Below are positions 33,916-41,842 of a stretch of DNA of 54,095 nucleotides, one piece after another. Under the pieces are notes generated by a model, which worked only from the letters and a program-made list of their open reading frames with translations, was not told where the DNA came from and did no database searches. This DNA is from Falsiroseomonas sp. Lineage in GTDB: Bacteria > Pseudomonadota > Alphaproteobacteria > Acetobacterales > Acetobacteraceae. The position numbers and the translations under genes were made by a program. The DNA lies in the NCBI RefSeq assembly GCF_030695085.1, contig NZ_JAUYTS010000035.1:1-54095 (forward strand), written 5' to 3'. Every line of letters begins with the position of its first letter. Position 1 is the first letter of the stretch.

Positions 33916-34796
33916 TGGCGCCGATTCCGCCCGACATGGCCGCACTCGGCGCCACGCCGGCGGCGATCGAGGCGCATGTCGAAGGGTTGGCGCGGCGCGT
34001 CGAGACACCCTGCGGCGAGGGCGGCCTGGTCTGGCGCAGCTGGGGTGCCGGTAAATCGCATCGGGGCAGGCCGCTGGTGCTGCTGCATGGCGGCTATGGC
34101 GGCTGGAGCCACTGGATCCGCAACGTGCTGCCGCTGTCGCGCGACCGCCAGGTGCTGGCGGTGGATCTGCCGGGCCTCGGTGAATCCGCCATGCCGCCGG
34201 CGCCGGAGGATCCGCAGGCGATGGCCGCCATCGTGGTGGCGGGGCTGCACCGCCTGCTGCCGGACGGCGGGGAAATCGACCTGGTGGGATTCTCCTTCGG
34301 CGGCGTGCTGGGCGGGCCGGTGGCGGTGCAGCTGGGCGGCCGGCTGCGGCGCTTCGTCATCGTCGGCTCCAACGGGCTCGGCCTGGCGCGCGCACCGATG
34401 GCGCCGATGGGGTCCTGGCGCCGCCAGCCGGACCGCGCCGCGCGGCTCGCCGTGCACCAGCGGACGCTGGAGGTGCTGATGTTCGCCGATGCCGCGCGCA
34501 TCGACCCGCTGGCGCTGCATCTGCAGGAACGCAATGCGGAAGCCGGACGCGTCCGCAGCCCGGAGATCAGCCGCACGGACATCCTGGCCCGCAGCCTGCC
34601 CCCCCTGCGCGGACGGCTCGCCGCGATCTGGGGCGGCGAGGACAATATCGGCCGCGGCGCCATCGCCGCGCGGCGCGATGTGCTGCGCGCAGCCGACCCG
34701 GAGATCCCCTTCCACACCATCCCCGGCGCCGGGCACTGGGTGAGCTACGAGGCGGCGGAGGCGTTCAACACCACGCTGGCTGAAATGCTCGGCTGA
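33915..34796 (+). CDS. Alpha/beta hydrolase
   Basis: 293 residues. HGG oxyanion loop (58-60), nucleophile elbow GFSFGG with Ser127, probable acid in WGGEDN and catalytic His in GAGHWVSYEA. The start codon overlaps the previous stop (TGATG), so it is translationally coupled to the crotonase. No signal peptide. Probably hydrolyses an ester, thioester or C-C bond in the same pathway. Substrate unknown. Confidence 0.88.
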   Translation: MAPIPPDMAALGATPAAIEAHVEGLARRVETPCGEGGLVWRSWGAGKSHRGRPLVLLHGGYGGWSHWIRNVLPLSRDRQVLAVDLPGLGESAMPPAPEDPQAMAAIVVAGLHRLLPDGGEIDLVGFSFGGVLGGPVAVQLGGRLRRFVIVGSNGLGLARAPMAPMGSWRRQPDRAARLAVHQRTLEVLMFADAARIDPLALHLQERNAEAGRVRSPEISRTDILARSLPPLRGRLAAIWGGEDNIGRGAIAARRDVLRAADPEIPFHTIPGAGHWVSYEAAEAFNTTLAEMLG

Positions 34797-34844
34797 ACCA
34801 CCAATGGCCAGCCCCCGCTGGCGCAACGTAAAGGAGAGATCGCG

Positions 34845-36416
34845 ATGGCCATCCCGACCCGCCTTGCAGCCTGCGGCTTTGCGCTGCTGCTCTCCGCCAC
34901 GCCGCTGCATGCCGCCGAGCTTCGCATCGGCCTGGCCGCGCCGCCGACCTCGCTCGATCCGCATTTCCACAACAACGGCGTCAACAATTCCCAGGCGCGC
35001 CATGTCTTCGATTCCCTGACGCATCAGGACGCCAACCAGCAGATCACGCCGGGGCTCGCGGAAAGCTGGCGGCTGGTGGATGACACGACCTGGGAATTCA
35101 AGCTGCGCCAGGGTGTCACCTTCCACGACGGCTCGCCCTTCACCGCCGATGATGTCGCCTTCTCATTGGAACGCGCACCCAGGGTGCCGGGCAGCCCGAG
35201 CTCCTTCGGCACCTTCACCAAGCAGATCAAGAGCTGGACCATCGTCGATCCGCACACCATCCGCCTGCACACGGATGGTCCTTCGCCGCTGCTGGCGATC
35301 GACCTCAGCTCGGTTGCCATCATCTCCCGCAAGCATGGCGAAACGGCGACCACGGCGGATTACCAGGCGGTGCGCGCGGCGATCGGTACCGGCCCCTACC
35401 GGCTGGTGGAACACCGCCCGAGCGACCGCATGATCTATGAGCGCAACCCGAATTACTGGGGCGGCGTGGAGCCGTGGGAACGGGTGACCTTCCGCATCAT
35501 CACGCTCGGCCCGGCGCGTGTCGCTGCCATGCTCTCCGGCGATGTGGACATGATCAACGAGGTGCCGAGCACCGACATGGAAAGGCTGCGGCGGCAATCC
35601 AACATCCGGCTGTGGTCGGGTGCCACCAACCGCATGACCTTCCTGTCCGTCGATGTGCACAACGCCGTGCCGATCCCGGGCAATGCCAGCGACAATGCCG
35701 GCAACCCGCTGCCGCGCAACCCGATGCAGGATCTGCGCGTGCGCCAGGCGCTGTCACTGGCCATTGATCGCGACATCATCGTCGACCGGGTGAATGAGGG
35801 GGAGGCGGTGCGCGCCAACCAGCTCGTGCCCGAGGGCTTTTTCGGCTACAACCCCGCCATCCAGCCGGAGACGCCGGACCCCGCCCGCGCCCGCCGCCTG
35901 CTGGCGGAAGCCGGCTATCCGGAGGGTTTCCGGATAGTGCTGCACACCAGCAACGACCGCATCGTGAACGCCACGCGCACCGTGCAGGCGGTGGCGCAGA
36001 TGTGGGGCCGCATCGGCATCCGCGTGGCGGTGGAGGCGATGCCGCACACCGTCTATTCCGGCCGTACCGCGCGCAACGAGCTGTCGCACATGCTGCATAG
36101 CTGGGGCGCCGGGACGGGGGAGGCGGCGGGCACCTTCGTCGGCATCGTGCATACGCGCGGCGGCGCCTATGGCGGCTCCAACCGCGGCCGCTTTTCGGAC
36201 CCGCAGGTGGATGCGGCGATCCGCCAGGCGCTGGTGACGGTGGATGACGACCGCCGCCGCGCCATCCTGCAGGAGACGATGGTGAAGGTGATGGACAGCC
36301 GCGCCATCCTGCCGCTGGTCTTCTGGGTCTCCACCTGGGCGACGACGCCCGACCTTGTCTACACGCCGCAGGCCAACCAGGCGACGCTCGCCACAGCCAC
36401 ACGGCGCGCGCAGTGA
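34845..36416 (+). CDS. Family 5 (peptide-type) ABC substrate-binding protein
   Basis: 523 residues. Sec signal MAIPTRLAACGFALLLSATPLHAAE. Family 5 features: SLDPHFHNNGVNN, PGLAESWRLVDDTTWEFKLRQGVTFHDGSPFTADDVAFSLER, GTGPYRL, RNPNYWGG and VRQALSLAIDRDIIVD. More typical of DppA/OppA-like proteins than the other two SBPs of the window. An AAAGGAGAG ribosome site precedes the ATG. 48 bp after the hydrolase and overlapping the amidase by 4 bp, so in the CoA-transferase operon. No permease genes nearby. Confidence 0.9.
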   Translation: MAIPTRLAACGFALLLSATPLHAAELRIGLAAPPTSLDPHFHNNGVNNSQARHVFDSLTHQDANQQITPGLAESWRLVDDTTWEFKLRQGVTFHDGSPFTADDVAFSLERAPRVPGSPSSFGTFTKQIKSWTIVDPHTIRLHTDGPSPLLAIDLSSVAIISRKHGETATTADYQAVRAAIGTGPYRLVEHRPSDRMIYERNPNYWGGVEPWERVTFRIITLGPARVAAMLSGDVDMINEVPSTDMERLRRQSNIRLWSGATNRMTFLSVDVHNAVPIPGNASDNAGNPLPRNPMQDLRVRQALSLAIDRDIIVDRVNEGEAVRANQLVPEGFFGYNPAIQPETPDPARARRLLAEAGYPEGFRIVLHTSNDRIVNATRTVQAVAQMWGRIGIRVAVEAMPHTVYSGRTARNELSHMLHSWGAGTGEAAGTFVGIVHTRGGAYGGSNRGRFSDPQVDAAIRQALVTVDDDRRRAILQETMVKVMDSRAILPLVFWVSTWATTPDLVYTPQANQATLATATRRAQ

Positions 36417-37852
36417 GTACCTCGCTTTGCGACCTGCCGGCGGTGGAGCTCCGCCGGCTGATCGGTACGCGCCGCATCTCCCCGGTGGAGCTGCTGCAGG
36501 ATTGCCTGCGGCGGATCGAGGCGGTGAACCCCGCGGTGAATGCCGTGGTCGCGCTGGATGCCGAGGGCGGCATGCGCGCGGCGCGGGAGGCCGAGGCGCA
36601 GGTGATGCGCGGCGACAAGCTCGGCGCGCTGCACGGGCTGCCGATCGGCATCAAGGATCTGAACGACACGGCGGGGCTTCGCACCACCTATGGCTCGCCG
36701 ATGTTCCGTGACCATGTGCCGGAACGCGATGAGCGCATGGTGGCGGCGCTGCGCGGCGCGGGCGGCATCATCCTGGCCAAGACGAACACGCCGGAATTCG
36801 GCACCGGCGGCAACACCATCAATGATGTGTACGGCGCCACCGGCAATGCCTTCGACCCGGCGCTGTCCTGCGCCGGATCCTCCGGCGGATCGGGCGTGGC
36901 GCTGGCGACCTCGATGCTGCCGCTCTGCACCGGCTCCGACACCGGCGGGTCGCTGCGCAAGCCGGCGGCGTGGTCCGGCGTGGTGGGGTTCCGGCCGACC
37001 CCGGGGCTGGTCGCCTCCGAACGCCGGCGGCTCGGCTGGTCGGTGCTGTCCGTGCAGGGGCCGATGGGGCGCAACGTGGCGGATACCGCGCTGCTGCTCG
37101 GCGCCATGGCGAGCAGCGACAGCCGCGACCCCATGGCCGGGCCGCAGGCCGATTCCCTGGCACTGCGGCGGCCGCTGGATTTGTCCTCCCTGCGGGTGGC
37201 GATCTCCGCCGATCTCGGCTTCGCCCCGGTGGCGCCCAGCATCCGCCGGATATTCCGGGCGCGCATGGATGCGGTGGCGGGCGCCTTCGCGGCCTGCGTG
37301 GAGGAAGACCCGGACATGGCGGGCATCGACCGCGCCTATCGCGTGATCCGCTGCACCAATTTCCTGGCTGCCTTCCGCAAATACCATGAGCGTGATCCGC
37401 AATTGCTGGGCGGCAATACCCGCAGCAATTACGAGGAGGGGCTGCGCTACAGCCTGTCCGACCTGGCGGAGGCGCATGCGGAACAGACGCGCATCTACCG
37501 GGCCTTTCAGGATTTCTTCACCCGCCACGACCTGCTGCTGCTGCCCTGCCAGGCGCTGACGCCCTTCCCCAAGCAGCTTCCCTACCCGACGGAGATGGAG
37601 GGCATGCCGCTGGAGGGTTATTTCGCCACCTCCGGCATCACCTACGGCATCTCCATGACTGGCCACCCCGCCATCTGCATCCCCTGCGGACGGGATGAGA
37701 AGGGCATGCCCTTCGGCCTGCAGGTGGTCGGCCCGCGCGGCGCGGATGGCTTCACGCTGGATGCGGCGCAGGCGCTGGAGGCGCATTTCGCCGGCCTGCC
37801 GGACCTCGCCCGGCCGATCCCGGACCTGGCGCGGCTGGCTGGCGGGGGGTGA
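36413..37852 (+). CDS. Amidase signature family amidase
   Basis: 479 residues from a GTG overlapping the SBP stop (GTGA). Ser-cisSer-Lys triad present: Lys81 (GIKDLND), Ser156 in CAGSSGGSG and nucleophile Ser180 in SDTGGSLRKPA. Hydrolyses carboxamides to acid and ammonia in the cytoplasm. Coupled to an SBP, it likely opens an amide bond in the imported compound, whose acid the CoA transferase can then activate. Last gene of the operon; a GC-rich imperfect hairpin lies at about 37893-37911. Confidence 0.9.
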   Translation: MSTSLCDLPAVELRRLIGTRRISPVELLQDCLRRIEAVNPAVNAVVALDAEGGMRAAREAEAQVMRGDKLGALHGLPIGIKDLNDTAGLRTTYGSPMFRDHVPERDERMVAALRGAGGIILAKTNTPEFGTGGNTINDVYGATGNAFDPALSCAGSSGGSGVALATSMLPLCTGSDTGGSLRKPAAWSGVVGFRPTPGLVASERRRLGWSVLSVQGPMGRNVADTALLLGAMASSDSRDPMAGPQADSLALRRPLDLSSLRVAISADLGFAPVAPSIRRIFRARMDAVAGAFAACVEEDPDMAGIDRAYRVIRCTNFLAAFRKYHERDPQLLGGNTRSNYEEGLRYSLSDLAEAHAEQTRIYRAFQDFFTRHDLLLLPCQALTPFPKQLPYPTEMEGMPLEGYFATSGITYGISMTGHPAICIPCGRDEKGMPFGLQVVGPRGADGFTLDAAQALEAHFAGLPDLARPIPDLARLAGGG

Positions 37853-37938
37853 GGGGCGCGGTGCCTGGCCGATCCTGAGGGTATCGATCCCGGGGCCGTA
37901 GCCCGGGCCCAGTCCCCGCGCGCCGTTGCGGTCGCGGA

Positions 37939-37967
37939 GGCTTGCGCGACGTTCCGGCTTGCGCGAC
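37939..37967. repeat. 12-bp direct repeat upstream of the EIIA-mrp operon
   Basis: GGCTTGCGCGAC occurs at 37939-37950 and 37956-37967, identical copies 17 bp apart start to start, 58 bp before the EIIA start codon. Could be a tandem regulator site. Confidence 0.5.
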
Positions 37968-38024
37968 CCGGGCCGGGTGCGCCATGGCAGGGCTGCGACG
38001 GCGCAGGACAGGAATTGGGGCAGG

Positions 38025-38504
38025 ATGGTGACCACGCAGCAGATCTCGGCCGCCGACGTGCTGCTCGATCTGGACGCCGGCAGCAAGCGCCGGGTGCTGG
38101 AGGCGCTGTCCGCCGAGGCCGCCCGGCGCAGCGGCCGCCCGCCGGAAGACATCCTGGCCGCGTTGCAGGCGCGGGAGGCGCTGGGCTCCACCGCGCTCGG
38201 ACGCGGCGTGGCGCTGCCGCATGCGCGGCTGGAGGGGGACCACCCCCCGCTGATGCTGTTCGCCCGCCTGGCCAGGCCCATCGACTACGAGGCGCGGGAC
38301 GAGGAACCGGTGGACCTGGTGATCCTGGTGCTGTGGCCGGAAGCGGCGCCGGAGGGTTTCCTGCCCACCTTGGCCGCCACCTGCCGGCCGCTGCGCGCGC
38401 CTGCTGCCCTGCGCCGCCTGCGGGCCGCGACCTCGGCTGAGGAGGTGGTGGCGGTGCTGACGCGCTACGGCACGGCGGAAAGCGATTCCGAGGACGATCG
38501 GTGA
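38025..38504 (+). CDS. PTS EIIA(Ntr)-like protein at the head of the mrp operon
   Basis: 159 residues of the PtsN fold. The phosphorylatable His is His66 in GVALPHARL (E. coli PtsN His73 context), with HPPLMLFARLARPIDYEARDEEPVDLVILVLWP following, as in the family. EIIA(Ntr) proteins are phosphorylated by NPr and in E. coli bind K+ transport regulators (TrkA, KdpD). Here the gene sits 9 bp before mrpA, not beside rpoN, suggesting it tunes the antiporter. ATG 38025 has AGG just upstream; a longer frame from 37926 lacks a site. Confidence 0.85.
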   Translation: MVTTQQISAADVLLDLDAGSKRRVLEALSAEAARRSGRPPEDILAALQAREALGSTALGRGVALPHARLEGDHPPLMLFARLARPIDYEARDEEPVDLVILVLWPEAAPEGFLPTLAATCRPLRAPAALRRLRAATSAEEVVAVLTRYGTAESDSEDDR

Positions 38505-38513
38505 GCTTCCGGC

Positions 38514-41498
38514 ATGCCTGACGCCCTGCTTCTGGTCTCCCTGGTCGGCCTGCCCTTCGCGGCTGCCCTCATCGCGGGCCTGCTGCCCTCTGCCTCCCGC
38601 AACCTGGCGGCGGGGCTGGCGGGCGGCGTGTCGCTGGTGTGCCTGGCGCTGGTCTGGGCGGCCTATCCCACCGTCTCGGCGGGGGGCGTGCTGCGGGCGG
38701 AATTCGCCTGGATGCCCACGCTCGGCCTGAACATGGTGTTGCGGATCGACGGCTTCGCCTGGCTGTTCACCGGGCTGATCAGCGGCATCGGCGCGCTGGT
38801 GGTGCTGTATGCGCGCTACTACATGTCGGCCGAGGACCCGGTGCCGCGCTTCTTCTCCTTCCTGCTCGCCTTCATGGGGGCGATGACGGGGGTGGTGATC
38901 TCGGGCAACCTGATCCAGCTCGCCTTCTTCTGGGAGCTGACCAGCCTCTTTTCCTTCCTGCTGATCGGCTATTGGCACCATAGCGCCGCGGCGCGGGATG
39001 GCGCGCGCATGGCGCTGACCATCACGGCCACCGGCGGCCTCGCGCTGTTCGGCGGCGTGCTGGTGCTGGGCCACATCGTCGGCAGCTACGACCTGGATGT
39101 GGTGCTGGCCTCCGGCGATCTGATCCGGGAGCATCCGCTGTACCTGGTCGCGCTGGTGCTGGTACTGCTCGGCGCGCTGACCAAAAGCGCGCAGTTCCCG
39201 TTCCATTTCTGGCTGCCGCACGCCATGGCGGCGCCGACGCCGGTTTCCGCCTATCTGCATTCGGCAACCCTGGTGAAGGCCGGCGTCTTCCTGATGGCGC
39301 GGCTCTGGCCGGTGCTGTCGGGGACCGATGAATGGTTCCTGCTGGTCGGCGGCGCCGGGCTGATCACCATGCTGATGGCCGCCTACATCGCCATCTTCCA
39401 GAACGACCTGAAGGGCCTGCTGGCCTATTCCACCATCAGCCATCTCGGGCTGATCACGCTGCTGCTGGGCCTGAACAGCGAATTGGCGCTGGTCGCCGCC
39501 GTGTTCCACATCATGAACCATGCGGCCTTCAAGGCCTCCCTGTTCATGGCGGCCGGCATCATCGACCATGAGACCGGCACGCGTGACATCCGCCGCCTGT
39601 CCGGCCTCAACCGTTCCATGCCCTTCACCGCCAGACTGGCGCTGGTGGCCGCCGCGGCGATGGCCGGCGTGCCGCTGCTGAACGGCTTCCTGTCCAAGGA
39701 GATGTTCTTCGCCGAGGCGCTGACGGCGGAGACGCAGATGCACGGGCTGCTCAACATCCTGCCCTTCGCCGCGATGCTGGCGAGCGCCTTCGCGGTCGCT
39801 TATTCGCTGCGCTTCATCCATGGCGCGTTCTTCGGCCCGGACCCTGTGGACCTGCCGCGCAAGCCGCATGAGCCGGAAACCTGGATGCGCTTCCCGGTCG
39901 AGATCCTGGTGCTGACCTGCATCGTGGTGGGTATCCTGCCGGCCGCGACGGTCGGGCCGTTCCTGGCGGTGGCCGTGCAATCCGTGCTGGGCGAAAACGT
40001 GCCCTATTACAGCCTGGCCGTCTGGCACGGCTTCAACCTGCCGCTGCTGATGAGCGTGGTGGCGCTGGCGCTGGGTGTCGCGCTGTACATGCTGCTGGCC
40101 ACCCGGTTGCGGCGGGGGCTCGACTGGCCGCCGCTGTTCCGCGGGCTGGAGGCGCGGCGGATCTTCGACCGGGTGATGGTCTTCCTGTCCTGGCGCATGG
40201 CACGGCGGCTGGAGCTGATCTTCGGCACGAGGCGACTGCAACCGCAGCTCCGGCTGATCGTCGGCGCTGGCATCATCGCTGGCGCCGCGGCGATCTGGGC
40301 GGGCGGCATCGGGCCGGGCAATCTGGGCGCCAGCCCGGTGGACCCGGTGCTGGCGCTGGTCTGGGTGGTGGGCGCGGCGTGTGCCATCGGCGCCGCCTGG
40401 CAGGCCAAGTTCCACCGGCTGGCGGCGCTGATCCTGCTCGGCGGGGCCGGGCTGGTGGTCTGCGTCACCTTCGTCTGGTTCTCCGCCCCCGACCTCGCGC
40501 TCACGCAATTGACGGTGGAGGTGGTGACCACGGTGCTGCTGCTGCTCGGCCTGCGCTGGCTGCCGAAGCGCCTGCCGGATGCCAAGGGGGTGGCGGGCGG
40601 CGTGGAAGGCGGGACGGAGGTGATGACCCTCGGCCGCCGCATCCGCGACCTGGCGCTTGCGGTGGGGGCCGGCGGCGGGCTGGCGGCGCTGTCCTACGCC
40701 GTGATGGTCCGCACGCCGCCCGACCTGCTGGCGCTGGATTTCCTGGCGCGGGCCTATTCGGAGGGCGGCGGCACCAATGCGGTGAATGTCATCCTGGTGG
40801 ATTTCCGCGGCTTCGACACGCTGGGCGAAATCTTCGTGGTCGCCGCCGTGGCGCTGACCACCTTCGCCCTGCTGCGCCGCTTCCGCCCGGCGGCGGATAG
40901 CGTGGAGGTGCCGGAACAACAGCGCGACCAGGGCGATGGCGCCGCGGGCGCCGTGATGACCGGCAACGGGGAGTGGCGACCGGGGTCCGATTGGCTGCTG
41001 CTGCCCTTCACGCTGACCCGGCTGCTGTTTCCAGTGATGCTGGTGGTCGCCGTGTTCCTGCTGCTGCGCGGGCATGATCTGGCGGGCGGCGGCTTCGCAG
41101 CCGGCATGGTCGTGGCGATCGCCATCATCCTGCAATACATGATCGGCGGCACGGATTGGACCGAGGACCGGCTGCGGCTACGGCCGCCGCTGTGGCTTGG
41201 CGGCGGGTTGCTGATTGCGGCGGGAACGGGGCTGGGCGCCTGGCTGTTCGGGCGGCCCTTCATGACCTCCTACTTCGCCTATGCCGAACTGCCGCTGATC
41301 GGCCAGGTGCCGACCGCGAGCGCGCTGATCTTCGATATCGGCGTGTTCATGCTGGTGGTGGGGGCGACGCTGCTGATGCTGGTGGCGCTGGCGCACCAAT
41401 CCGTGCGCGCGCATCGCGCGGCGCCGCCGCGCGAGAAGCCGCCGGCCATGGCGCGGCGAGACCCGGCGCCGGTGGCGGCCGCGGCGGGAGAGGGCTGA
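38514..41498 (+). CDS. mrpA: Mrp/Pha cation:proton antiporter subunit A fused to B
   Basis: 994 residues. The NuoL-like antiporter part (about 1-550) includes the conserved FFWELTSLFSFLLIGYW, KSAQFPFHFWLPHAMAAPTPVSAYLHSATLVKAG and AYSTISHLGLIT segments. The MrpA C-terminal extension follows (FSAPDLALTQLTVEVVTTVLLLLGL, DFRGFDTLGEI). From about residue 830 the MrpB domain begins (RGHDLAGGGFAAGMVVAIAIILQYM). Fused MrpAB is usual in alphaproteobacteria. Mrp exchanges Na+, K+ or Li+ for H+ across the inner membrane, giving salt and alkaline tolerance. The end overlaps mrpC. Confidence 0.95.
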   Translation: MPDALLLVSLVGLPFAAALIAGLLPSASRNLAAGLAGGVSLVCLALVWAAYPTVSAGGVLRAEFAWMPTLGLNMVLRIDGFAWLFTGLISGIGALVVLYARYYMSAEDPVPRFFSFLLAFMGAMTGVVISGNLIQLAFFWELTSLFSFLLIGYWHHSAAARDGARMALTITATGGLALFGGVLVLGHIVGSYDLDVVLASGDLIREHPLYLVALVLVLLGALTKSAQFPFHFWLPHAMAAPTPVSAYLHSATLVKAGVFLMARLWPVLSGTDEWFLLVGGAGLITMLMAAYIAIFQNDLKGLLAYSTISHLGLITLLLGLNSELALVAAVFHIMNHAAFKASLFMAAGIIDHETGTRDIRRLSGLNRSMPFTARLALVAAAAMAGVPLLNGFLSKEMFFAEALTAETQMHGLLNILPFAAMLASAFAVAYSLRFIHGAFFGPDPVDLPRKPHEPETWMRFPVEILVLTCIVVGILPAATVGPFLAVAVQSVLGENVPYYSLAVWHGFNLPLLMSVVALALGVALYMLLATRLRRGLDWPPLFRGLEARRIFDRVMVFLSWRMARRLELIFGTRRLQPQLRLIVGAGIIAGAAAIWAGGIGPGNLGASPVDPVLALVWVVGAACAIGAAWQAKFHRLAALILLGGAGLVVCVTFVWFSAPDLALTQLTVEVVTTVLLLLGLRWLPKRLPDAKGVAGGVEGGTEVMTLGRRIRDLALAVGAGGGLAALSYAVMVRTPPDLLALDFLARAYSEGGGTNAVNVILVDFRGFDTLGEIFVVAAVALTTFALLRRFRPAADSVEVPEQQRDQGDGAAGAVMTGNGEWRPGSDWLLLPFTLTRLLFPVMLVVAVFLLLRGHDLAGGGFAAGMVVAIAIILQYMIGGTDWTEDRLRLRPPLWLGGGLLIAAGTGLGAWLFGRPFMTSYFAYAELPLIGQVPTASALIFDIGVFMLVVGATLLMLVALAHQSVRAHRAAPPREKPPAMARRDPAPVAAAAGEG

Positions 41499-41842
41499 TG
41501 GAACTGATCCTGTCGCTGGGCATCGGCGTGCTGACCGGTTCGGGTGTGTGGCTGCTGCTGCGGCCGCGCACCTTTCAGGTCATCATCGGGCTGTGCCTGC
41601 TGTCCTACGCCGTGAACCTGTTCATCTTCTCCACCGGCGGGCTGCGCACCGGCGCCGCCGCCATCCTGCAACGTGGCGAGGCCGGCACGCTGGCGAATTA
41701 CGCGGACCCGCTGCCGCAGGCGCTGACGCTGACCGCCATCGTCATCAGCTTCGCCACCACGGCGCTGCTGCTGGTGGTGCTGCTCGCCTCCCGCGGCCTG
41801 ACCGGCACGGACCATGTCGATGGCCGGGAGCGTGACCGGTGA
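41498..41842 (+). CDS. mrpC: Mrp antiporter subunit C
   Basis: 114 residues, NuoK-like with three membrane helices: VLTGSGVWLLLRPRTFQVIIGLCLLSYAVNLFIF and ADPLPQALTLTAIVISFATTALLLVVLL, the latter diagnostic (PLPQALVLTAIVI). The start overlaps the mrpA stop as TGATG, so it is translationally coupled. Structural subunit of the seven-subunit Mrp complex. Confidence 0.95.
   Translation: MELILSLGIGVLTGSGVWLLLRPRTFQVIIGLCLLSYAVNLFIFSTGGLRTGAAAILQRGEAGTLANYADPLPQALTLTAIVISFATTALLLVVLLASRGLTGTDHVDGRERDR

Noticed and set aside
37752..41135. 1127-codon open frame on the minus strand
   Set aside because: It lies antisense to mrpA and the end of the amidase. The translation is His/Gln/Arg-rich without family motifs, as expected from GC-rich third positions; the mrpAB reading is unambiguous.
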